From IMG/VR virus record IMGVR_UViG_3300025466_000211, positions 1-20,897 of that record: a DNA stretch of 20,897 bases; one strand, written 5' to 3'. The notes below the pieces were generated by a model. The model ran no database searches, was not told where the DNA came from, and worked only from the letters and a program-made list of their open reading frames with translations. Below are positions 1 to 10,100 of the stretch, one piece after another; positions within the stretch are counted from its first letter, which is position 1, and every line of letters begins with the position of its first letter. The DNA is from a virus. The position numbers and the translations under genes are program-made.

Positions 1-150
1 GTTAAAAATTCTGGAAAGGTAGTGGCTGCTGTTATTCCAACCCAACTATCTCAATCATTTGTTGGTATTGCTATTCCTGAATTATGGAAAAATTATACAA
101 CTAAAACAGATACATTTAATCCACCGCCTCCACCACAGGCGCAACAATAA
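1..150 (+). CDS. C-terminal end of an unidentified phage protein (5' truncated)
   Basis: The first reading frame is open from base 1 and ends at TAA 148-150, giving the last 49 residues of a protein that begins outside the window. The visible part is a mixed hydrophobic/polar segment (VVAAVIPTQLSQSFVGIAIP, then an ELWKNY stretch) followed by a tail with five consecutive prolines and a QAQQ end. A proline-rich end suggests a flexible tail or a short partner-binding peptide. The stop is 9 bases before the gp25 start, and the gp25 Shine-Dalgarno begins inside the stop codon, so the two are almost certainly co-transcribed. Position just upstream of gp25 makes a baseplate hub or wedge protein likely, but I cannot name the family from this fragment. 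A shorter overlapping frame from base 59 is in a different phase and is not the real gene. Confidence 0.75.
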   Translation, partial: VKNSGKVVAAVIPTQLSQSFVGIAIPELWKNYTTKTDTFNPPPPPQAQQ

Positions 151-154
151 GGAG
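149..154 (+). promoter_or_regulatory. Ribosome binding site of gp25 gene
   Basis: AAGGAG lies 5 bases before the ATG at 160 and overlaps the stop codon of the upstream gene. It is the strongest Shine-Dalgarno in the window and fixes the gp25 start. Confidence 0.75.
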
Positions 155-159
155 CAAGC

Positions 160-609
160 ATGCCTACTACACTATACAATAACATTACTATTACAGGTCA
201 AAATGCATTATCTCAACCAGTTACACAAATTTACAAAGGTTTTAGTACAGTAAATACCACTACTCAAAATTTTAAACTATACGATTTTGAGTTAATCAAA
301 CAAGATTTGCTCAATAGTTTTTACGTTCGTCAGGGCGAACGATTAATGCAACCTACGATAGGTTGTATCATTTGGGACTTGCTGTTTGAACCGTTAACTC
401 CACAAATACAATCTCTTATTACACAAAATGTTGAAGCGATTGTTAATGCTGATCCTAGGGTACAGGCAAGTAATGTGACAATTACACAATATGATAATGG
501 ATTACAAGTAGAGTTTTCTTTAAAATTTACCCCGTATAACCTGCAAGAAAACCTACAATTAAAGTTTGATCAATCTAATGGATTGTCATCTTCTACGCTA
601 ACTTTATAA
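160..609 (+). CDS. 25: Baseplate wedge subunit gp25 (GPW/gp25 family)
   Basis: Recognised as the gp25-like baseplate wedge protein of contractile-tail phages and related injection systems. In T4, gp25 binds gp6 and gp53 in the inner wedge and provides the template from which sheath polymerisation starts. It is 149 residues, close to the usual length of the family. The diagnostic block is at residues about 47-78: a DLLNSFYVRQGER segment followed by QPTIGC and IWDLLFEP. It contains the family's R-x-G-E-R core (R57, G59, E60, R61). The N-terminal part (about 1-45, including YKGFS) matches the usual gp25 entry, and the C-terminal part (about 90-140) is the expected beta-rich portion. The start is set by the AAGGAG 5 bases upstream. 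It is followed by a 47-base gap that holds a putative late promoter for gp6. The identification is by family motif and by being followed directly by gp6. Confidence 0.93.
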   Translation: MPTTLYNNITITGQNALSQPVTQIYKGFSTVNTTTQNFKLYDFELIKQDLLNSFYVRQGERLMQPTIGCIIWDLLFEPLTPQIQSLITQNVEAIVNADPRVQASNVTITQYDNGLQVEFSLKFTPYNLQENLQLKFDQSNGLSSSTLTL

Positions 610-628
610 AATACGCACATAATTTTAT

Positions 629-648
629 CTAATAAATACACTTATTAG
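629..648 (+). promoter_or_regulatory. Perfect 7-bp inverted repeat between gp25 and gp6 genes
   Basis: CTAATAA (629-635) and TTATTAG (642-648) are exact reverse complements separated by a 6-base loop. The repeat contains the putative late-promoter motif and its right arm overlaps the gp6 Shine-Dalgarno (AGGA 647-650). The stem is A/T-rich and has no T-run after it, so it is not an intrinsic terminator. It could be a protein-binding site or a weak RNA hairpin over the ribosome binding site, or it could be chance in AT-rich DNA. Confidence 0.45.
631..638 (+). promoter_or_regulatory. Putative T4-type late promoter upstream of gp6 gene
   Basis: AATAAATA matches 7 of 8 positions of the T4 late-promoter element TATAAATA, which is recognised in T4 by the gp55 sigma factor with gp33/gp45 and needs no -35 box. 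It lies in the 47-base gap between gp25 and gp6, 18 bases before the gp6 ATG. By T4 spacing, transcription would start near base 644, giving a very short leader that still contains the AGGA ribosome binding site. A comparable motif precedes the 202-residue gene at nearly the same distance, which supports the call. Confidence 0.55.
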
Positions 649-656
649 GACAAATC

Positions 657-3600
657 ATGAGTTCAACAAGCAGACAGAATAATCTTTTATTAGCTGAAGA
701 TTGGCAAAAAGTATACCAATCATTTAAAAACGCAGACTTCACAAGTTATGATTTTGATAACTTGCGTCGCACAATGATTGATTATATCCGTACTAATTTC
801 CCAGAAGATTTTAACGATTATATCGAGTCTAGCGAATACCTTGCCCTAATCGACCTTATTGCGTTCGTGGGCCAAAGCATAGCTTTCCGTGTTGACTTAA
901 ATGCTCGTGAAAACTTTTTAGAAACAGCCGAACGTCGTGATAGTATTTTAAGACTAGCACGATTAGTTGGCTACAATGCCAACAGAAATCAAGCCGCAAC
1001 TGGGCTATTGAAATTCAGCACAGTAAGTACAACTGAAAATGTTATTGACAGTAACGGACTAAATTTATCAGGACAAATTGTTTCTTGGAATGATCCTAGT
1101 AATCATAATTGGCACGATCAGTTTATTAAAATATTAAATGCGGCGTTCCCACAACAGCAACAATTTGGAACACCTTTAGATCAATCAACAATTTATAACG
1201 TACCGACAGCTCAGTATAGATTTAATTCAAACACTACTAGTATTCCGATATATGCCTTTACTAAAACAGTAGCTGGCCAATCGATGCCGTTTGAAGTTAC
1301 TAGCACTACTTTTAATGGTGAAAGTTACATATATGAAGAGCCACCTAAGTCAAGTAACCAAGTAGCCTGTATATACAAAGATGACGGGTATGGTGCGGGT
1401 AGTGCAGGTACTGGTTTCTTTTTTAATTTTACACAAGGTACATTGAATCAAGGTTCTTTTACAGTTACTAATCCTAGCAGTAATGAAACTATTAATCTAG
1501 CATCACACAATATTAACAATACAGATATATGGGTATGGCAATTAGATAAAAATGGCAATGAAAGTGTGTTATGGAAACAAGTTCCTGCATTGACTGGAAA
1601 CAATATTATCTATAATAGTTTAAATGAAAATATTCAAACTATTTACAGCGTTACTACTCAAGCAAATGATTCAATAACATTGAATTTTGCAGACGGCACA
1701 TTTGGACAACTACCATTAGGTAATTTTAGAGTCTATTACCGTGTGAGTGTTGGATCAACCTACATAATTAATCCTAGTGATATCACCAGTGTATCAATTA
1801 ATATTCCTTATGTATCTGCTAACAATACAACTGAAACACTAACGGTTACATTAAACTTAGCTAGCTCGGTAATTAACGCCACGGCATCTGAATCAAATGC
1901 CAGCGTTCAGCAAAACGCACCTCAAACTTATTATACACAAAACAGAATGATCACAGGTGAGGATTATAATATCAGTCCTCTTAGTGCAAATCTTCAAGTT
2001 TTAAAAGTAAAATCGATAAACAGATCTAGTAGTGGTATCAGTCGTTATTTTGATCTAACTGATCCTACTGGCAAATATAGCACAACAAATCTATTTGCCG
2101 ATGATGGTATTATATACCAACAAGTTTACGAAACTGGTACAACTTTTACCTATGTAACACAGCTTGATATACAGGGTGTAATTAATAATGTTGTCCAGCC
2201 TATACTTGAAGATCCAAATGTTCGAAATTTTTATTATCAAAATTTCTTAAATGTCATTGCTCCGGGGTTGACAGTATCATGGAACAGCGTAACATCGGAT
2301 AGCAATCAATCAACAGGATATGTACAGAACATTTCAGACGGCTCACCACAAAAAATTGGTCCAGGATACACTTCAACTGATTTAATTTATATAACGCAAG
2401 GCGCAACTATTAAATTTGTAGCACCATCAGGCAAGTACTTTAACACTAATGCAAACAACTCATTGGCTAATATTCCAGCATCGGGAATTATACCACCAGG
2501 CGGAATGTCTTATATTTGGGCAAGAGTAATCAGTGTATCGGGAGATGGTACAGCAAACAATACTGGTGTGCTTGCTTCAGGAGCAGGCCCTATTGTGTTA
2601 AGTAAAGCAGTTCCAGCTAATTCACAACTGATATCAATTATTCCGGAATTTTCTACATCATTGTTATCTAGTGTTCAGACTCAGATAATTGATTTAGTGT
2701 TAGCAAACGCATCTTTTGGATTACGTTATGATGCACCAACTCAAAGCTGGCAAATTGTATTTGAAAACAATGTTAATTCATCTGGCGGATTTAGTTTAGA
2801 TTATCAAGGTGATACAACCAGCACTCAAAGAGATGCTAGTTGGTTTTTATTGTTCACCACTGATACAGAAACATATACAATTACAACACGAGCTTTAAGA
2901 TATGTATTTGAAAGTGATGCTGAACTTACTTTTTATTTTAATGGTAATACTAAAATTTATGACACCATTTCAAGCAATACTATTTCCGATACTGTAAAAA
3001 TTCTAAATATTAATACGCAACCATATCCTTCTAACAATTCATTTAGTGTTAACTATAATTGGCAAATTGTTAGCGAGTACATTGGTCAAGACGGTTATAT
3101 TGATCCTAAAAAAATTGTTATAACATTCTCAGATCCTACAGATTCGGGTGTAGTTGATAATCCACAGATGTTTACTGACATTGTATATCCAACAGTTGAC
3201 GTAGAACCGTTAACTAGATATGTTGTAGAACAAAAATATGAAATATCACTAGGACAGGAAGACTACAAATATGTTACTAACGATTCAGCTAATGGCCCAG
3301 TAATCATACTGTCAACATATAATTCTGTTTATCCTTTGACAAAATGGACCAACGGTCAATACTTTTATTTTGTAGATACACAAACAGTTGAACAATATCT
3401 TAACGGAGCATTGAATCCGACTCTAGATTATAAAGTATACGCTGGAAGAAGCAATTTACGATTCCAATATACTCATAGTGCAGACTACGACAGTCGCATT
3501 GATCCAGGTTCAAGCAATATAATGGATGTATACATACTAACACAAGACTATGATACTTCATTTAGACAATGGATAATCAATGGTGCTCTTAATGATGGTA

Positions 3601-4145
3601 GTCAACCTCTTCCTCCAAGCTCGGACGAATTGAATACATTATTGTCGCCTAGTTTAAATTTAATTAAATCTATCAGCGATGAAATTGTTTATCATCCTGT
3701 AAATTATGTATTGTTATTTGGAGCACAGGCTGATCCAAGTTTGCAAGCAACATTTGAAGTGATGATAAATCCTAGTTCTACAGCATCAAGTGCAAATGTC
3801 ATTTCAAGAATTGTTATTGCAATAAATCAATTCTTTGCGTTAACTAACTGGGACTTTGGAGATACATTCTATTTTACAGAGTTGTCAACTTACGTAATGC
3901 AAAAACTAGCACCTGATATTATTGCGTTTGTAATTGTACCAACACAGACAGGACAATATTTTGGAAGTCTATTTGAAATACAATGCCCTAGCAATTCAAT
4001 ATTTTTGAGTTGTGCTACGGCTAACAACATACGTGTTGTATCCGGATTAACACCAACTAATCTTAAAACAGTAACAGGCGCCGCACTAGCAACTGCGGCA
4101 AGCAACCAACAAATAACCAGCGCAAATTATGGGGCAAATAGTTAA
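657..4145 (+). CDS. 6: Baseplate wedge protein gp6, enlarged form
   Basis: This is a gp6-like baseplate wedge protein, related to the gpJ/baseplate-J group. In T4, gp6 dimers form the continuous inner ring and carry gp25 and gp53. Recognisable blocks are: the N-terminal region (about 8-115) with AEDW, DYDF-like and YLALIDLIAFVGQSIAFR segments leading to an N-A-R-E-N-F-L motif and a LARLVGY motif; an F-x-DGTFG-x-x-PLGNFRVYYR block at about 343-362; the NAPQTYYTQNRMITGEDY block at about 420-437, typical of the family; and the C-terminal TNWDFGDTFYFTELS block at about 1063-1077 followed by an I-V-P end. At 1162 residues it is much larger than T4 gp6 (about 660 from memory). The extra length lies mostly in the beta-rich middle, residues about 480-1000, for which I recognise no function. 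AGGA at 647-650 is 6 bases before the ATG. The stop overlaps the next start (TAATG). Confidence 0.9.
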   Translation: MSSTSRQNNLLLAEDWQKVYQSFKNADFTSYDFDNLRRTMIDYIRTNFPEDFNDYIESSEYLALIDLIAFVGQSIAFRVDLNARENFLETAERRDSILRLARLVGYNANRNQAATGLLKFSTVSTTENVIDSNGLNLSGQIVSWNDPSNHNWHDQFIKILNAAFPQQQQFGTPLDQSTIYNVPTAQYRFNSNTTSIPIYAFTKTVAGQSMPFEVTSTTFNGESYIYEEPPKSSNQVACIYKDDGYGAGSAGTGFFFNFTQGTLNQGSFTVTNPSSNETINLASHNINNTDIWVWQLDKNGNESVLWKQVPALTGNNIIYNSLNENIQTIYSVTTQANDSITLNFADGTFGQLPLGNFRVYYRVSVGSTYIINPSDITSVSINIPYVSANNTTETLTVTLNLASSVINATASESNASVQQNAPQTYYTQNRMITGEDYNISPLSANLQVLKVKSINRSSSGISRYFDLTDPTGKYSTTNLFADDGIIYQQVYETGTTFTYVTQLDIQGVINNVVQPILEDPNVRNFYYQNFLNVIAPGLTVSWNSVTSDSNQSTGYVQNISDGSPQKIGPGYTSTDLIYITQGATIKFVAPSGKYFNTNANNSLANIPASGIIPPGGMSYIWARVISVSGDGTANNTGVLASGAGPIVLSKAVPANSQLISIIPEFSTSLLSSVQTQIIDLVLANASFGLRYDAPTQSWQIVFENNVNSSGGFSLDYQGDTTSTQRDASWFLLFTTDTETYTITTRALRYVFESDAELTFYFNGNTKIYDTISSNTISDTVKILNINTQPYPSNNSFSVNYNWQIVSEYIGQDGYIDPKKIVITFSDPTDSGVVDNPQMFTDIVYPTVDVEPLTRYVVEQKYEISLGQEDYKYVTNDSANGPVIILSTYNSVYPLTKWTNGQYFYFVDTQTVEQYLNGALNPTLDYKVYAGRSNLRFQYTHSADYDSRIDPGSSNIMDVYILTQDYDTSFRQWIINGALNDGSQPLPPSSDELNTLLSPSLNLIKSISDEIVYHPVNYVLLFGAQADPSLQATFEVMINPSSTASSANVISRIVIAINQFFALTNWDFGDTFYFTELSTYVMQKLAPDIIAFVIVPTQTGQYFGSLFEIQCPSNSIFLSCATANNIRVVSGLTPTNLKTVTGAALATAASNQQITSANYGANS

Positions 4146-4147
4146 TG
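4143..4147 (+). promoter_or_regulatory. TAATG stop/start overlap coupling gp6 and the giant gene
   Basis: The gp6 stop TAA (4143-4145) shares its last A with the ATG of the giant gene. The only purine-rich stretch upstream is GGGG at 4131-4134, 10 bases from the ATG, a weak and distant Shine-Dalgarno. Translation of the giant protein therefore probably depends on ribosomes terminating on gp6, which would tie the amounts of the two proteins together. Confidence 0.65.
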
Positions 4148-7100
4148 GCTAATAGTAATATCCCAACTGGAGCAGGGCTAAGTGTAAACTTTTTACCTGA
4201 CTTTTATCAAACTTCAGCTAACAAAAAATTCCTTCAATCAACAATTGATCAGCTGTATCAAAAAGGTACAGTTACAAAAACTAGCGGATTTATTGGACGC
4301 GAAAATGCAAAAGCCGCCACTGGTGAAGATGTTTATGTGCAGGCTGCCGATCAAACACGCCAAAATTATCAACTAGAACCTGGAATGGTTGTCCAGGATG
4401 TATTAGGTAATGTAACGTTTTTTAAAGATTACATTGATTATATAAATCAATTAAATGTGTTTGGTGGTAATACTGCTAACCATGCTCGTCTAAACACTCA
4501 AGAAATGTATTCTTGGGATCCGCACATTGACTGGGATAAATTTGTTAATTTTCAGAATTATTATTGGTTGCCTTACGGTCCTGATATTATTACAATTCAC
4601 GGCCAGTCTACAAATGTAGCAAGTACATACACAGTAGAAATACAATCTGAAGGAAATACCAATGAATATTTGTTTACCCCAGACGGTCTAACTTTAAATC
4701 CTACTTTAAAATTGTATAGAGGACAAACATATACTTTTAAGATCAACAGTCCCGGCAATCCATTTAGTTTCATGACGGCTCGATCTGTTGATATTCGTAA
4801 TCGCTATAATATTTCAGGTATAAGTTCTAATGGTGTCGAACTTGGAAACATTACATTTACAGTTCCAAACAATGCACCGTCTGTATTATTTTATCAAAGC
4901 GAAACAGATATTAACTTAGGTGGCGTTATTGAAATTTTTGATATTAATAGTGCATCAAGTTTAAATGTTACATCTGATATTCTTGGAAAAAATACGTACA
5001 CTCTTACCAGCGGTATCTCTTTAAGCAACGGAATGAAAGTTGCATTTTCAGGAAACGTTACTCCAGAATTGTACGCTACTGGTACATACTATGTTGAAGG
5101 TGTAGGCTCTTCTATTAAATTAATACCTACAAGTATTTTAGAAATAGTAAATCCCTATACAAGTAGCGAACAAATCCAATTTGATTCAATACCGTTTGAT
5201 GCTGAACCATTTAGTGATGCATCGGGATTTGCATCAACCCCTGACTATATTGTAGTTAATAGAGCCAGTCGAGATCATAATCCATGGGCACGATACAACA
5301 GATGGTTTCACAAAGATGTTATAAATGCATCTATTGTTGCAAACGGTGATACACCGTCATTAGATCAATCTGCTCGAGCAGTTAGACCTATTATAGAATT
5401 TGAAGCAGATTTGAAATTATTTAATTTTGGAACAACTGCAATAGATGATGTAGATTTAATCGATACTTTTACTTCAAATGCATTTTTATCAGTTGAAGGT
5501 TCATTGGGTTATAATATTGACGGCGTTCAATTATCTGAAGGTATGAATGTAATTTTTACAGCTGATCTAGATCCTCTTGTAAAAAATAACATCTACAAAG
5601 TTACATTTGTTAATATTCAAGGTCGTCGACAAATTCGATTGGTAGAAGTTGCTGTTCCGACATTTAATCAAACAACCACTATTTTGCAAGGTAAAATTAA
5701 TCAAAGTAAAACATATTGGTATAATGGGTCAACCTGGATAGTCGGGCAACAAAAATTAACAACTAACCAACCCCCATTGTTTGATGTTGTAGATAGTAGT
5801 GGAATTAGTTATAGTGATACTTCTGTTTATAACGGTTCAACATTTTTAGGAACTACTATATTTTCTTATAAAGTTGGAACAGGTTCTAACGATACTGTAT
5901 TAGGATTTCCATTAAGCTATCAGAATGTTAGTAATATTGGAGATATTGTTTTTGACTTTACTCTTGCAACAGATGTATTTCAATATAAGACTTCAACTTC
6001 TGTGTTAACAAAAGCAGTTGATGTTGGGTATTTGTCTACATTAGATTACGGTGGTAATACTGTGTATGTTAACGGTTGGCAAATCTGCAAAACAAAACAT
6101 GTACAAGCAGGTGTTAGAATTTATAAAAATTCTGGATTAACTAATAATTTCAGTATCGATATATTTGATGACATTACTAATCTTTCAGATTTATCAATTA
6201 AAGTTTATATTAACGGTGTATTTTTAAATAGTACACATTATTCTGTTACAGCAGACTCAGTACACTATAAAATAGTATTAAACACTCCTATATTGCTAAC
6301 AGATGTTCTGACTATTAGAACATTTGCGGCACAACCTATTAATAGTAATGGGTTCTACGAAATTCCGTTAAATTTACAAAATAATCCTTTAAATGATGCG
6401 ATAGGTACATTTACGCTAGGCGAAGTTTCTGCACATTTAAATTCTATTGTAGAAAATATAGATAGCTCAACAGCAAATATTCGTGATATTGGTAACATTA
6501 CGCAGTACGGCACTAAATTTGTACAACATAGTGGACCATTGAGTCTTGGAATATATCATATAACTTCTGAGTCAAACAACATCGTCAAGGCTATTGAAAC
6601 TAGCAGAGACGACTATGGAACATTTAAAAGAAACTTTATTGTAACTGCAAGTTCTTTAGGAGTCGATGGTGATCCTGCAACTATTACAGATCTAGTCTTA
6701 CAAAAAATAAATGCAAACAAACCAAATACTGCTCCGTACTATTTCAGCGACATGGTACCATACGGTGCTAATATTACGACAAATTTAGCAGTTGTTGATT
6801 ATAGAATTAGAACTTACCCATTGTCTACAGTGTTTAGTTTAGATACGTTATCAAATAAAGCAGTTGGAGTATATTGGACATCTAATGGGGTAAAAACACA
6901 ACTGATTCATGGAAGAGATTATACATTTAGTAATCAGGCAATGGTTGTAATAGATTCTTCAGTAAAACTGTTAACAGGTGATACTATTACAACAGTTGAA
7001 TATGACTCAACCGATGGTTGTTTTGTACCAGCTACTCCTACTAAATTAGGAATTTGGCCAGCGTATACTCCACAGATATACACCGATACCACTCTAGTAA

Positions 7101-10100
7101 CTCCTCGAGTGATGATACAAGGACACGATGGTAGTCAGTTATTAGCATATGGTGACTATAGAGATGCACTAATTTTAGAATTAGAAACTAGAATTTTTAA
7201 TAATATTAAAGTTAAGTATGACTCAACGATTTTTGATATCCACGATGTTATACCAGGTTACTCTAGATCTAGTGATTACAGTTTAGCAGAATTTAATCAA
7301 GTACTTGCTCCAAGTTTTTATAAATGGTCAAGTCTTGTAGGAGTTGATTTTTCATTACCATTGACTTACGATAGAAGCAATCCTCTTACCTATAACTATT
7401 CTGCTGATACCGCTCCAGATGGTACCGCCATTCCGGGATATTGGAGAGGAATTTATCGATATATGTTAGATACTGACCGTCCTAATTTGTGTCCTTGGGA
7501 AATGTTAGGTTTTAGTATTTGTCCTAATTGGTGGGTTAGTGTATATGGTCCTGCACCCTATACCAGTGATAATTTAATCATGTGGAAAGATATTGCTAAC
7601 GGTGTTGTAAGAGAACCCGGCGTTCCGGCAGTGACATTAACAAAATATATAAGACCATTTTTACTAGATCACCTGCCAGTTAATGAGGAAGGTCTACTGA
7701 TTAGTCCGTTAGATTGTGGATTAGCAAATGGTGTGATTGTTACCAATACTAGCGGTAATTATGTGTTTGGTGATATAGGTCCGGTTGAAGCTACCTGGCG
7801 CAGAAGTAGTTATTTCCCATTCAGCGTGTTAATAACAGCGATGTTATTAAATCCTGCCAAATCTTTTGGTGTACTTCTTGACAGATCGAGAATATCTAAA
7901 AACCTAGCTGGCCAATTGATCTATACCGAAACAGGTTTACATATTAGACCAAAGGATATTGTATTGCCAAGTGTGTATTCTAGTAAAACTCGAGTACAAA
8001 CCGCAGGTATTGTTAATTATGTAATTGATTTAATTTTAAATTATGTATTCAGTAATAACTTAGTATCGTATAACGCATACAAATCTGATTTAGAAAATAT
8101 AACTCCACAATTAAGTTATCGTGTTGGTGCATTTACTAATCAAAATCAGTTTAATTTATTACTAGAAAGTAAAACGCCATTAGCTACCGGCAGTGTCTTC
8201 ATCCCATCAGAAGACTATACTGTATTTTTAAATACATCTAGCCCAACACAAAAATTAACCTATAGCGGTGTAATTATTACACGTATAGCCAATGGATACG
8301 AAATAAAAGGTTATAGTAAAACACAACCATACTTTAAAGCCTATCAATCATATCCAGGCGGAACCTTAGTTAAAGTTGGTGGAATTTCTGAAAGTTATGT
8401 TACATGGACTCCTAATCAACAATACATTACTGGACAAGTAATTAAAAACGGAAGTACTTATTACAGAGCGACATCTACGTTTACTTCAGAAGCTACATTT
8501 GACATAGCTACTGTGGTTGCACTAACCTCATTGCCTTTAGTAGGCGGAGTTGATGCAATATTTAGAACAACGTGGGATCGTTCAACCACGATTAATTTTC
8601 CATACGGAACAGTCTTATCCTCAGTCCAGGATGTTGTTGACTTTTTACTAGGTTACGAACAGTGGTTAATGTCTCAAGGTTTTATATTTGATACATTTAA
8701 CAACAATTTAGCATCAGTGGCGAATTGGTCAACTAGCGCAAAAGAATTTATGTTCTGGACAACACAGAATTGGTCAAGTGGTCAAAATACTTGGAGTGAA
8801 TGGTTGCCCAACCAAGCATACCCTTACGGATCAGTAGTAAAATATAATGGCGAATATTACAGCGCATCTTACAATTTGCCAACAACTAATATTTTTGAAT
8901 TTGCAAATTGGACAGCATTACCTGGATTAAGCAATGTTGGCGCCGGAGTTATAAGTTTGAGTCCATCTGCTAACGGTATTACATTTACAACTAAATTAAC
9001 TGTAGTTGATGATATCAGTAATCCGTTTAACAATTACGAATTTTTTAAAGTTGACGGAACTCCGTTACAGCCAAGTCAATTAGATAGTTATAGAGAAGGT
9101 AACACTATTAGTTACAGTCCTCGAACATCAGATGGCATATACTGTGCAAGTTTCTATTTGATACAAAATGAACATGTTATTATTATTAACAATGTTGACA
9201 TGTTTAATGATGTGATCTACAATCCACCTAGTGGCTACAAACGAGACAGAATTAAAGTTTCAGGATATTTAACCAATGGATGGTACGGCGGACTAGACAT
9301 TCCTGGATTTATATTTGATCAAGCACAGATAGCAGTATGGCAACCTTGGCAAGATTATAATATGGGAGATATTATTAACTATCAAGGAAACTATTATAGC
9401 TCTATTACATTTACAGCAGGAACAGCGTCCTTTGTAGCATCTAGTTGGTCTCAATTATCTAAAAAACCTAATCCTCAAATATTGCCTAACTGGACAAATA
9501 TTGCAACCCAGTTTGCAGATTTTTACAGCCTTGATGTTGATAGTGTTGATACAGCACAACAGACACTAGCACAGCATTTAGTTGGATACCAAAAACGTCA
9601 ATATCTTGACAATATTATTCAAGATTCAGTTAGTGAATTTAAATTTTATCAAGGTATGATCCGAGACAAAGGAACACAAAATGTTTTAAATCATCTATTC
9701 GGTGTTCTAACAGCAGATAGAAAAGAAAGTTTAACATTCTACGAAGAGTGGGCATTACGTGTAGGCCGTTACGGCGCTGCCAACGCATTTGAAGATTTAG
9801 AAATAGTAATAACTCAGTCTGAAGTTAAAAATAATCCTCAAGGGTTTGTTTTAACATCGAGAGTTGATAATACTCTTAATAGTTTTATCTTACAAAAAAC
9901 TCCTAACGATCTATATGTTAAGCCACTAGGATATAATTCTACTCCTTTCCCTGTACTAAAAAATCCAATGCCTCTATTGCGAAGTGCAGGTTATGTAGAT
10001 AAAACTGACGTAACTATTAGTCTAGGACATTTATCTGATATTACTTCTTATAATATATCCACATTGTCAAACGGCCAATATGTTTGGGTAGCTTTTGATA

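Noticed and set aside
59-253. 64-residue + strand open frame crossing the gp25 start
   Set aside because: It overlaps the open C-terminal frame 1-150 and the start of gp25 in another phase, has no ribosome binding site, and reads as a low-complexity His/Leu-rich peptide.
629-648. Intrinsic transcription terminator after gp25
   Set aside because: The stem is A/T-rich, has no following T-run and overlaps the next gene's ribosome binding site, so termination is improbable.
3890-4105. Minus-strand open frame antisense to the gp6 C-terminus
   Set aside because: It is fully inside the conserved gp6 end, has no promoter or ribosome binding site that I can see, and no protein-like motif.
4697-4940. 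Functional copper-binding protein
   Set aside because: The domain has the outline of a cupredoxin but the expected His, Cys, His and Met positions are Asn, Ser, Asp and Leu, so metal binding is unlikely.
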